This document shows, piece by piece, positions 25,244-32,389 of a DNA stretch of 33,531 nucleotides. Every line of letters starts with the position of its first letter. Position 1 is the first letter of the stretch. The stretch is taken from NCBI RefSeq assembly GCF_019311235.1, contig NZ_JAHWDF010000020.1:1-33531 (forward strand), in the 5' to 3' direction. Under the pieces are notes generated by a model. The model saw only the letters and a program-made list of their open reading frames with translations. It made no database searches and was not told the DNA's origin. Made by a program: the position numbers and the translations under genes. This DNA is from Mesonia aestuariivivens. GTDB taxonomy: Bacteria > Bacteroidota > Bacteroidia > Flavobacteriales > Flavobacteriaceae.

Positions 25244-25960
25244 TTATATCGGTTTATATTCAGTTACAATTCGTTTGTCAGAGTTAAAATCCACATATTG
25301 ATAATGAATTTTGTCATCCTTATCAAATTCTCCATTTTTATTCGTGTCTTCAATACTCCTAAAATAAATTCGGTTTTTAATTCCTATTTCTTTCCAATCA
25401 ATAAGTTCTTGAAATTCGGATGTTAGTTTTTCGAATTCAGAACCATCAATGTTACTTATGTACAAAGTTTCTACGTCATTATCGTCAAGCTCATTGTCTC
25501 GATTAGTGTCTTTGTCCAACACACGATAGATTAAAATCTGTTTTTTTGTGTTATCAAATAGGTCTCTTAAAAAGGTGATTGACTTGATTCGGATATTTTT
25601 CGTGGTTAATGATGTTAGGTTTTCAGAATCAAGTTGTTGAAATTTTAGATTGTGAAGATTTCCAGTGATTTCATACCTATTGTAATTAGTTATTGAGAAA
25701 CTTCCAGAACTATAACTAGAAGAACCAAAAAAAACTTTTCCTCTAGAGCCATACATTCTATATTCTCCAATCGGGTGGATTAAATATTTTGTACTGTCAA
25801 TATGAATTGGAATGTCAGCAATTTCTATTAGAGTTGAGTCTTTTTTTAATTCCGTTGTTTGAATTTCCTCATTTTCTGGGTAAATCACTTTTGGCTTTTC
25901 GTCATTCCCACAAGAAGTCAGAATTATTAATGTAAATCCTAAAATTACAATGTTTCTCAT
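25244..25960 (-). CDS. Putative lipoprotein with EF-hand-like loops (cassette gene)
   Basis: About 238 residues, starting at the ATG at 25958-25960. An earlier in-frame start would add 40 residues read from the junction site. The N-terminus MRNIVILGFTLIILTSCGN is a lipoprotein signal with lipobox LTSC. The mature part has two Asp-rich loops of calcium-binding style, DTNRDNELDDNDVE and DTNKNGEFDKDD, in the C-terminal half. No known family recognised. It is the sole gene of a cassette at 25229-25983; its stop is 4 bp and its start about 22 bp from the boundaries. Confidence 0.8.
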   Translation of the reverse strand: MRNIVILGFTLIILTSCGNDEKPKVIYPENEEIQTTELKKDSTLIEIADIPIHIDSTKYLIHPIGEYRMYGSRGKVFFGSSSYSSGSFSITNYNRYEITGNLHNLKFQQLDSENLTSLTTKNIRIKSITFLRDLFDNTKKQILIYRVLDKDTNRDNELDDNDVETLYISNIDGSEFEKLTSEFQELIDWKEIGIKNRIYFRSIEDTNKNGEFDKDDKIHYQYVDFNSDKRIVTEYKPI

Positions 25961-25980
25961 ATTTTTCTCAAATGCGTGGC

Positions 25981-26167
25981 AACTGGTTATATCCAAACAA
26001 ATATAACTGTTTATATAGGTATATTGACCGGATAACACAAGCCAAATCTTTTGTATTTTGCTTTTACCTTTTCTTTTCAAAATGCCAAATCAAAAGATTT
26101 GGCGACTTAACAAATATACCGAAATTTCCAGTTTAAAACTAAACCCCGCTATTTGCTATATACATCT
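25981..26167. other. Cassette junction C (large attC-like site, cut by IS110)
   Basis: Starts CAACTGGTTATATCC and ends CTATTTGCTATATACA where the IS110 copy begins. An inner hairpin pairs AGCCAAATCTTTTG (26039-26052) with CAAAAGATTTGGC (26092-26104), and flanking arms GGTATATT/AATATACC and AACTG/CAGTT pair further out. It is almost identical to junction E at 30802-30988. The far side of the interrupted site is GTTGTAAAACG at 27556. Confidence 0.65.
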
Positions 26168-26213
26168 TAAGTTTGATTCTTATTAAATTTAAACAATAAA
26201 TCAGAAAGAACAA

Positions 26214-26377
26214 AGAGAGGATTAAGGTTCTGTTATACGGTGAAGCGTTAGACTTCGGCAACATTGATAATCCCCTCTCTTTAACTACTTTAATCACGTT
26301 CAGTTCTTTGAGGCTTTAGACCTCGTTTTCAAGTTGTTGTGATCACGGTAGTATGCTCTTTCATAAAATCAGTTCTT
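26214..26377 (+). ncRNA. Candidate bridge RNA of IS110 copy 1
   Basis: Non-coding left end with a stem AGAGAGGATTA (26214-26224) against TAATCCCCTCTCT (26268-26280), a loop of about 43 bases, then a second region with GAGG/CCTC pairing. The second region contains CAGTTCTTTG (26301-26310), identical to the element's right end at 27547-27556, as expected for a donor-binding loop. In IS110-group elements the left end encodes such an RNA; expression here is inferred. Confidence 0.55.
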
Positions 26378-26633
26378 ATGGATAAATATAAAGAAACTTT
26401 TGGAGTTGATATCAGTAAAGATGTTTTTGATGTTTATAGCAGTAAAGGAGGTCATTCTCAATTTAAGAATGATTCTTCCAGATTTAAATTATTTGTCAAG
26501 ACATTAGCAGTAGACTCTTTGGTAGTGATGGAGGCTACAGGTTATTACCATTATCGATTTGCACAGTTTCTTTACAATAAAGGTGTGAGCGTAGCAGTAG
26601 TCAATCCTTTATCAGTGAAGCGTTTCATTCACT

Positions 26634-26664
26634 TGCCACCGACGAGCACAGCGAGAGGATGGCA
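26634..26664 (+). repeat. Hairpin insertion 1 in IS110 copy 1
   Basis: TGCCA, core CCGACGA...GAGAGGA (21 bp, 26639-26659), TGGCA. Frame-shifting (+26 bp relative to the expected VKRFIHMALSK). Confidence 0.85.
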
Positions 26665-27149
26665 TTATCAAAGGTAAAGACAGACAAGAGTGATGCAAAA
26701 GCGATCTGTGAATATGGTCAATATACAGAATTGACCTTGTACAATGCATTAAGTGAAGTGCAATCAGAGTGCTATCAACTTTTTCGTTTACTAGATAATT
26801 ATATCAAGCATCGCACGGCACTAAAGAATAAATTACAGGGAGAGGAAGTATTGGGAATTCCTTCAAAGTTTGCTTATCGTTCTTTAAAACGCAGTTTATC
26901 TCATTTAGATAAAGAGATATCTTCTTTGGAGGCCCGTTTGTTGAGCTTGGTCAAGCAAGATCAGCAACAGCAACTAACCTTGCTAACGAGTATCCCTGGA
27001 ATCGGAATGAAAACCGCCTTATTTTTAGTGGTAATAACAGATGGATTTACCAAGTTTGAGAAGGCTTCGCAGCTGTGTAGTTACGTAGGGATCACGCCAA
27101 CCATACGGGAATCAGGCAGTAGTGTTAGGGGGAGAAGTAGAATTAGTCT

Positions 27150-27186
27150 TGCCTCCGACGAGTAAAGAATGAGCGAGAGGAAGGCA
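27150..27186 (+). repeat. Hairpin insertion 2 in IS110 copy 1
   Basis: TGCCT, core CCGACGA...GAGAGGA (27 bp, 27155-27181), AGGCA. Carries an in-frame stop (GAG TAA) ending piece 2 of the transposase. Confidence 0.85.
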
Positions 27187-27286
27187 AAGTAATGAAAAGC
27201 TTCGGAATCTATTATTTTTATGCGCTTTCAACGCCTGTAAACACAATAAGGGTTGCAGGGCAATTTATGAGCGAATTGTGGCTACT

Positions 27287-27323
27287 TGTCTCCGACGAAT
27301 GAGGCACGAAAGAGAGGAAGACA
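27287..27323 (+). repeat. Hairpin insertion 3 in IS110 copy 1
   Basis: TGTCT, core CCGACGA...GAGAGGA (27 bp, 27292-27318), AGACA. Length keeps the frame; no stop inside. Confidence 0.85.
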
Positions 27324-27572
27324 GGAGCAAGAAACTGGCGTTGATTGCAGTGGCCAATAAGCTTTTAAAACAAGCTTTTGCTATTGCAAAATCCGGTTTG
27401 CCCTACGATGAAAACTATGTATCTGTTCTAGCAAAAGGATAGCTAGAAAAAAGAAGTAAATATTACCGCTAAGATCTATTTGTATGGATGTTAGTACAGG
27501 CTAAATATGTCTCAAATTTAATGAAGAAAAAACTTGGTTTTTACCTCAGTTCTTTGTTGTAAAACGTTTTTG

Positions 27573-28127
27573 TTAACTCTTATCTTTTAAAATCCTATTT
27601 AAACTTCTTAAACTAATTCCTAAATAGCTTGCGATATCATTTTTTGAAATAATTTCCATAAAATCTAAAGTTGATTGTTGCAATCTAAAAAGATTAGATT
27701 TAATAGAATGCATTTGATTATAAGAATGTCTTACTGCTTTATATTGAATTTTTTTCGCAAATGATTTCATAATTAAATTATTGAATTTTTGATCATTTTC
27801 TAAAAGATATTGAAAGTTAGTTTTAGATATTTTATAAACGATCATTTCTGTAATAGATTCAACGGTGCAAAAGTTATTAGTATTATTTATTATTTCAACT
27901 TCTCCAAATAATTCTCCTTCACTAAAAAATTCTTGAATAAAATCATTTCCATTCTCATCCGTTAAAAAACATTTTGCAATGCCATTTTTAATAATATACC
28001 CAAAAGAGCTATTTCTATTCTGGTATATTATTTTTTGCTCCTTTTGAATTTCCTCTTCAATAAAATAATGAGTTGAATTTCTAAATGCTTCAATATATTC
28101 CAATAGTTCAATATTTGTTCTAATCAT
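27573..28127 (-). CDS. Crp/Fnr-family transcriptional regulator
   Basis: About 184 residues, taken from the ATG at 28125-28127 (MIRTNIELLEYIEAF); a TTG 12 codons upstream is less likely. The N-terminal cyclic-nucleotide-binding-like barrel has NSSFGYIIKNGIAKCFL and FFSEGELFGEVEII; the phosphate-binding Arg of true cAMP sensors is not apparent. The C-terminal winged helix ends NDIASYLGISLRSLNRILKD. It is divergent from the HD-domain gene with 75 bp between, so it may control that gene and the transporter. Its stop is 7 bp from the cassette boundary at 27556-27566. Confidence 0.88.
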   Translation of the reverse strand: MIRTNIELLEYIEAFRNSTHYFIEEEIQKEQKIIYQNRNSSFGYIIKNGIAKCFLTDENGNDFIQEFFSEGELFGEVEIINNTNNFCTVESITEMIVYKISKTNFQYLLENDQKFNNLIMKSFAKKIQYKAVRHSYNQMHSIKSNLFRLQQSTLDFMEIISKNDIASYLGISLRSLNRILKDKS

Positions 28128-28202
28128 TTTTTTCAGTTGAGACAAATGTCCTTTATAAATCAAAGGTATTACTTTTTATTTGTAGTCTTAAGATTAACAA
28201 AT

Positions 28203-28778
28203 ATGGAATCAAGTCGATTAAAAAAGCAAATTGAGTTTATCAAAGAAGTAGATAAACTAAAATGTATTGAGCGTAAAACGAGTTTATTTGATAGTAACAG
28301 GAGAGAAAATGATGCAGAACATAGTTGGCATTTATCATTAATGGCAATTATTTTGGACGAACATTCCAATGAAAATATTGATGTTTTAAAGGTTTTAAAA
28401 ATGTTATTGATTCACGATATTGTTGAAATAGATGCTGGTGATACTTTTTTATTTGACACAAAAAAAAATCACGATAATACAGCTGAAGAATTTGTTGCTG
28501 CAAAACGTATTTTTGGAATTTTACCAAAGAACCAAGCAGAGGATTTAATTACAATTTGGAAAGAATTCGAGGAAGGAGAAACAAGTGAAGCTAAATTTGC
28601 AAAAGCAATGGATAGGTTTCAGCCTGTACTTCAAAATCAATCAAATAATGGTGGTACTTGGTTTGAGTTTAATGTAATTTATGAGAATGTTATTAAAAAA
28701 ACAGAAAAGATTAAGTTAGGTTCCAACACTATTTGGGAATATGTAGAGAAAACAATTAAATCACTTTATAATAGATAG
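28203..28778 (+). CDS. HD-domain phosphohydrolase, YfbR/HDDC2-like (5'-deoxynucleotidase family)
   Basis: A 191-residue HD-superfamily enzyme. The metal-binding His40 is in AEHSWHLSLMA, His71-Asp72 in LLIHDIVEIDAGD, and a distal Asp in KAMDRFQP. Glu75 and Asp80 fit the HDDC2/YfbR pattern HD..E.....D, a family that dephosphorylates deoxynucleoside monophosphates. I start it at 28203 (MESSRLKKQIEF); an earlier in-frame start would run into the regulator's promoter. Five bp separate it from the MFS gene, so the two form an operon facing away from the Crp regulator. Confidence 0.85.
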   Translation: MESSRLKKQIEFIKEVDKLKCIERKTSLFDSNRRENDAEHSWHLSLMAIILDEHSNENIDVLKVLKMLLIHDIVEIDAGDTFLFDTKKNHDNTAEEFVAAKRIFGILPKNQAEDLITIWKEFEEGETSEAKFAKAMDRFQPVLQNQSNNGGTWFEFNVIYENVIKKTEKIKLGSNTIWEYVEKTIKSLYNR

Positions 28779-28783
28779 TTCGT

Positions 28784-29941
28784 ATGAAAAATAAATCTAT
28801 CTATACTTTTGATTTTGGACTTATATGTTTGAGTTCATTACTGTTTTCATCTAGCTATAATATGTTAATTCCTGAACTTCCAACTTATTTAGAAAGTCTT
28901 GGAGGAAAACAATATATAGGTTTAATTATCGCATTATTTACACTTACAGCTGGTGTTTCAAGACCTTTTAGTGGGAAATTAACCGATACTATTGGAAGAA
29001 AACCTGTAATGTTAATTGGAATAATCGTGTGTATTATATGTGGTTTTCTATATCCAATTTTAACAACAGTTTATGGTTTTTTACTTTTAAGGTTTTTACA
29101 CGGCTTTTCAACAGGTTTTAGCCCAACGGCTTTTGCAGCCTTTTTAACAGATATTATACCTTCAAATCGTTGGGGAGAAGCTTTAGGAATACAAAGTCTT
29201 TTTTTTAGTTCAGGTTTAGCTTTAGGTCCTGTTTTGGGTAGTTTTATAAAACTACATCAGTCATATAATTTTTTGTTTTACTGTTCGTCATTTATTTCAT
29301 TATTATCAATATTATGTATTATAAATTTAAAAGAAACTTTAGTTGATAAAAGGAACTTTCAAATCTCTTTTTTAAGAATAAAAAAGAATGATATTATTGA
29401 TGTAAAAGTTATTTATCCTGCAATAATTACATTTATTTCCTATTTGTCATTTGGTATCGTATTAACACTTATTCCTTTATTATCAAATTATTTAGGAATA
29501 ATGAATAAAGGTCTATTTTTTATTATTTTTACTCTAGCGTCATTATTGATTAGGTTTGTTGCTGGAAAATTGTCAGATAAATATAGTCGTCAATTAATAA
29601 TCATTATAGGATTAATTTTTCTTTCTACATCTTTTCTTATACTAGGTTTTTATCAAACAAAAAATGGTTTAGTAGTTGGAGCTTTTATCTATGGTATTGC
29701 CATAGGCATATTAGCTCCAACTTTAAATGCTTGGACGGTCGATTTATGCAATCCGAAAGAAAAGGGTAAAGCTATTGCTACTATGTTTATAGCTTTAGAA
29801 ATTGGAATTGGTCTAGGGGCTCTTGGTTCTGGATGGTATTATCAAAATGGTATTTCAGAGGTTTTTATTGTATTCTATTTTTATGCTATAATAACATTTT
29901 CTTCTCTAGTTTATATGCTTTTCACCTATAAGAAAGGTTAA
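28784..29941 (+). CDS. MFS transporter
   Basis: A 385-residue inner-membrane protein with 12 predicted helices. Motif A is GKLTDTIGRKPVM in the loop between helices 2 and 3 (about 64-76), with its counterpart GKLSDKYSRQ in the second half. The FLHGFSTGFSPTAFAAFLTDI and IQSLFFSSGLALGPVLGSF segments resemble drug-efflux transporters (DHA1 type). Lies in one cassette with the Crp regulator and HD enzyme. Substrate unknown; efflux is the likeliest reading. Confidence 0.9.
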   Translation: MKNKSIYTFDFGLICLSSLLFSSSYNMLIPELPTYLESLGGKQYIGLIIALFTLTAGVSRPFSGKLTDTIGRKPVMLIGIIVCIICGFLYPILTTVYGFLLLRFLHGFSTGFSPTAFAAFLTDIIPSNRWGEALGIQSLFFSSGLALGPVLGSFIKLHQSYNFLFYCSSFISLLSILCIINLKETLVDKRNFQISFLRIKKNDIIDVKVIYPAIITFISYLSFGIVLTLIPLLSNYLGIMNKGLFFIIFTLASLLIRFVAGKLSDKYSRQLIIIIGLIFLSTSFLILGFYQTKNGLVVGAFIYGIAIGILAPTLNAWTVDLCNPKEKGKAIATMFIALEIGIGLGALGSGWYYQNGISEVFIVFYFYAIITFSSLVYMLFTYKKG

Positions 29942-29958
29942 AGTATGGCTAGTGGTAA

Positions 29959-30160
29959 ATGTTTTACAACGTCTCTGTATATGGCTCGTAGCGTGCAAAT
30001 TAAACAATTATTTTCGGATGAAGCACGAGCCGAATTTTTAAATTTACTTATTATCTTTTTCTCAATAAGCCAAATTTAAAAATTTGGTGGACTCGCAAAT
30101 ATGACTTAACTTATATTAAACAACTTCCTAGCTATGAGTTATATACGTTGTTGTGCATAG
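29959..30160. other. Cassette junction D (attC-like fold-back site)
   Basis: From TTTTACAAC to GTTGTGCATAG. Outer arms CAACGTCTCTGTATATGG plus CTCGTAGC pair with GCTATGAGTTATATACGTTG, leaving an unpaired CTCTG and GG on one strand, as extrahelical bases do in attC. The loop is about 140 bases, with AAATTTTTAAATTT-type pairing inside (CCGAATTTTTAAATTTAC / CCAAATTTAAAAATTTGG). No gene. It is the only large site in the window not cut by an insertion. Confidence 0.7.
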
Positions 30161-30165
30161 TATTT

Positions 30166-30792
30166 TTATTTAAATTTTGGAATTTTACGTTTCATTAAAT
30201 CTGCGTTTCTCATTGATTGGTCATTCATTGATAAATAGTGAATTGCTAAAATCAATTGTATGTTAGGATCTTTTAACTTAAACGATTTATTATCCTTGAT
30301 AATTTCTCTGTAATTAAAATCGAATCCGCCAAAATCTCCGGAAGCTTCAATCCTTTTTGCATATTTTGCAATTCTTGGATTTTTTTTGCCAAAATCTGTC
30401 AAGAATTTTTGGTATTTTCCTGTGGAAACTGCGGAAAGACTTTTTCTTTTTGTACCGCTTGGATAGAATGTTGCATTACTAAACATCCAGATTTCATCGA
30501 ATGTTGATTGAGAAATATTTTGATACAGTTCTTTTTGTTTTTCAAAATCTATTTTTGTCCAAAATCCTTTACCTTCGGCTTGTAAGGAATCGTGATTGGT
30601 TTGCTTGTAGCATTTTTCAAAATTTATATTCCCGCAAGTTTCCGTTTTGAAAAAGTCAGTTATTTTGTTTAAATCAGCAATCTGCTCATTAGTAAAGTTT
30701 GCATTCAATTCGGTTTTCGAATAATGTGTTTTGCAAGAAGAAAAGCAAATCAAATTCAGGATTAAAATTGTATGTAAAAGTGTTTTTTTCAT
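30166..30792 (-). CDS. Putative lipoprotein (cassette gene)
   Basis: About 208 residues from the ATG at 30790-30792 (a GTG three codons upstream lies in the cassette boundary). MKKTLLHTILILNLICFSSCKT is a lipoprotein signal with lipobox FSSC. The mature part has two cysteines (TCGNINFEKCYKQ) that could pair, and conserved-looking aromatic/charged stretches (FGGFDFNYREIIKDN), but no family I recognise. Cassette limits are GTTGTGCATAG (30150-30160) and TATGCACAAC (30795-30804); the start codon follows the boundary by only 2 bp, leaving almost no leader. Confidence 0.8.
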   Translation of the reverse strand: MKKTLLHTILILNLICFSSCKTHYSKTELNANFTNEQIADLNKITDFFKTETCGNINFEKCYKQTNHDSLQAEGKGFWTKIDFEKQKELYQNISQSTFDEIWMFSNATFYPSGTKRKSLSAVSTGKYQKFLTDFGKKNPRIAKYAKRIEASGDFGGFDFNYREIIKDNKSFKLKDPNIQLILAIHYLSMNDQSMRNADLMKRKIPKFK

Positions 30793-30800
30793 ATTATGCA

Positions 30801-30988
30801 CAACTGGTTATATCCAAACAAATATAACTGTTTATATAGGTATATTGACCGGATAACACAAGCCAAATCTTTTGTATTTTGCTTTTACCTTTTCTTTTCA
30901 AAATGCCAAATCAAAAGATTTGGCGACTTAACAAATATACCGAAATTTCCAGTTTAAAACTAAACCCCGCTATTTGCTATACACGGCT
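30801..30988. other. Cassette junction E (large attC-like site, cut by IS110)
   Basis: Nearly identical to junction C through CTATTTGCTATA, then ACACGG instead of TACAT before the IS110 left end. The interrupted right side is GTTGTAGACAG at 32379. Same inner hairpin (AGCCAAATCTTTTG / CAAAAGATTTGGC). Confidence 0.65.
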
Positions 30989-31034
30989 TAAGTTTGATTC
31001 TTATTAAATTTAAACAATAAATCAGAAAGAACAA

Positions 31035-31198
31035 AGAGAGGATTAAGGTTCTGTTATACGGTGAAGCGTTAGACTTCGGCAACATTGATAATCCTCTCTC
31101 TTTAATTACGTCAATCACGTTCAGTTCTTTGAGGCTTTAGACCTCGTTTTCAAGTTGTTGTGATCACGGTAGTATGCTCTTTCATAAAATCAGTTCTT
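31035..31198 (+). ncRNA. Candidate bridge RNA of IS110 copy 2
   Basis: The stem AGAGAGGATTA (31035-31045) against TAATCCTCTCT (31089-31099) is perfect here. CAGTTCTTTG at 31122-31131 repeats the right end at 32370-32379. Almost the same sequence as in copy 1. Confidence 0.55.
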
Positions 31199-31454
31199 AT
31201 GGATAAATATAAAGAAACTTTTGGAGTTGATATCAGTAAAGATGTTTTTGATGTTTATAGCAGTAAAGGAGGTCATTCTCAATTTAAGAATGATTCTTCC
31301 GGATTTAAATTATTTGTCAAGACATTAGCAGTAGACTCTTTGGTAGTGATGGAAGCTACGGGATATTACCATTATCGACTTGCACAGTTTCTTTACAAAA
31401 ACAGTATTGCTGTATCGGTAGTAAATCCCTTGTCAGTCAAGCGTTTTATTCACT

Positions 31455-31485
31455 TGCCACCGACGAGCACAGCGAGAGGATGGCA
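31455..31485 (+). repeat. Hairpin insertion 1 in IS110 copy 2
   Basis: TGCCA, 21-bp core (31460-31480), TGGCA; same as in copy 1. Confidence 0.85.
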
Positions 31486-31970
31486 TTATCAAAAATAAAG
31501 ACCGATAAGAGCGATGCCAAGGCAATTTGTCATTATGCTTTGTCTAATGAAGTTCCTTTATATAATGCCTTAAATAATGTACAGGCAGAATGCTTGCAGC
31601 TTTTTCGACTTATGGATAGTTATCTAAAGAAGCGTACGGCTACCAAGAATAAACTTCACGGTGAGGAAGTTCTAGGTATTCCCTCTAGGTATGTTTATAG
31701 GTCTTTAAAGCGTGATCTCAAACATCTAGACAAAGAGGTCAGGGGAATTGAAACTCGCTTACTGGAGCTTGTCAAACAAGAACAGCAACAGCAACTAACC
31801 TTGCTAACGAGCATACCTGGAATCGGAATGAAAACCGCCTTATTTTTAGTGGTAATAACAGATGGATTTACCAAGTTTGAGAAGGCTTCGCAGCTGTGTA
31901 GTTACGTAGGGATCACGCCAACCATAAGGGAATCAGGCAATAGTGTAAGAGGTAGGAGTAGAATAAGTCT

Positions 31971-32007
31971 TGCCTCCGACGAGTAAAGAATGAGCGAGAG
32001 GAAGGCA
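31971..32007 (+). repeat. Hairpin insertion 2 in IS110 copy 2
   Basis: TGCCT, 27-bp core (31976-32002), AGGCA; same as in copy 1, including the stop. Confidence 0.85.
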
Positions 32008-32107
32008 AAGTAATAAAAAGCTTCGGAATCTATTATTTTTATGCGCTTTCAACGCTTGTAAACACAATAAGGGTTGCAGGGCAATTTATGAGCGAATTGT
32101 AGCCACT

Positions 32108-32144
32108 TGTCTCCGACGAATGAGGCACGAAAGAGAGGAAGACA
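32108..32144 (+). repeat. Hairpin insertion 3 in IS110 copy 2
   Basis: TGTCT, 27-bp core (32113-32139), AGACA; same as in copy 1. Confidence 0.85.
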
Positions 32145-32389
32145 GGAGTAAGAAATTAGCTTTGATCGCTGTATGTAATAAATTGCTGAAACAGGCCTTT
32201 TCCATCGCCAAGTCTGGTTTGGCCTATGATGCCAATTACGTATCAGTTTTAGCGACGAAGTAATATTAAAATTAATAAAGATATGAAGTACTAAGATTAA
32301 AGAAATGGAGGTTTTAGTACAGGATAAATATGCTCTAAAATTAAAGAAGAAAAGAGTTGCTTTTTACCTCAGTTCTTTGTTGTAGACAG

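Larger units (their letters stand above)
26378..27442 (+). pseudogene. IS110-family transposase, split into three frames by hairpin insertions
   Basis: Joined pieces give a complete protein of about 325 residues. Piece 1 (26378-26632) is the RuvC-like DEDD part: FGVDISKDVFDV and VVMEATGYY, up to VKRFIH. Piece 2 (from 26659) has MALSKVKTDKSDAKAICEYG and the C-terminal domain LLTSIPGIGMKTALFLV with SYVGITPTIRESG up to RGRSRIS. Piece 3 (27182-27442) reads RQSNEKLRNLLFLCAFNACK to AIAKSGLPYDENYVSVLAKG. Insertion 1 (26 bp) and insertion 2 (34 bp) shift the frame; insertion 3 (33 bp) is in frame and adds 11 residues. Total shift is zero, so pieces 1 and 3 share a frame. Confidence 0.85.
26168..27555 (+). 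mobile_element. IS110-family element, copy 1
   Basis: The left limit is where this copy and copy 2 begin to agree outside the junction site (TTAAGTTTGATTC); the right limit is CAGTTCTTT next to the cassette boundary GTTGTAAAACG. No terminal inverted repeats, as expected for the family. About 210 bp of structured non-coding DNA precede the transposase gene. The transposase is broken by three hairpin insertions. Confidence 0.8.
27556..29970. other. Three-gene cassette (regulator, HD enzyme, transporter)
   Basis: GTTGTAAAACG (27556-27566) and ATGTTTTACAAC (29959-29970) are inverted partners. The unit holds one minus-strand and two plus-strand genes and its own promoter region, unlike the single-gene minus-strand cassettes around it. 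Confidence 0.65.
31199..32263 (+). pseudogene. IS110-family transposase, copy 2, split by the same three insertions
   Basis: Organised as copy 1: N-terminal DEDD part to VKRFIH, then MALSKIKTDKSDAKAICHYALSNE with LLTSIPGIGMKTALFLV up to RGRSRIS, then the C-terminal piece ending at 32263 (AYDANYVSVLATK). The middle domain differs from copy 1 at many residues, but insertion positions and core sequences are identical. Piece 2 has its own ATG at 31480, overlapping piece 1 by 19 bp; piece 3 has no start codon of its own. As written, no complete transposase can be made by ordinary translation. Confidence 0.85.
30989..32378 (+). mobile_element. IS110-family element, copy 2
   Basis: Same orientation, same ends and same kind of target as copy 1. 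The left end and first 370 bp or so and the stretch 31800-32090 are almost identical to copy 1, while the middle (about 31390-31790) and the far 3' part are clearly diverged. Confidence 0.8.

Noticed and set aside
26634-27186. Programmed translational bypassing of the IS110 hairpins
   Set aside because: Known hops use matching take-off and landing codons; I found no matching codon pairs at insertion 1 or 2, and insertion 3 is simply in frame. Not excluded by experiment, but not supported here.
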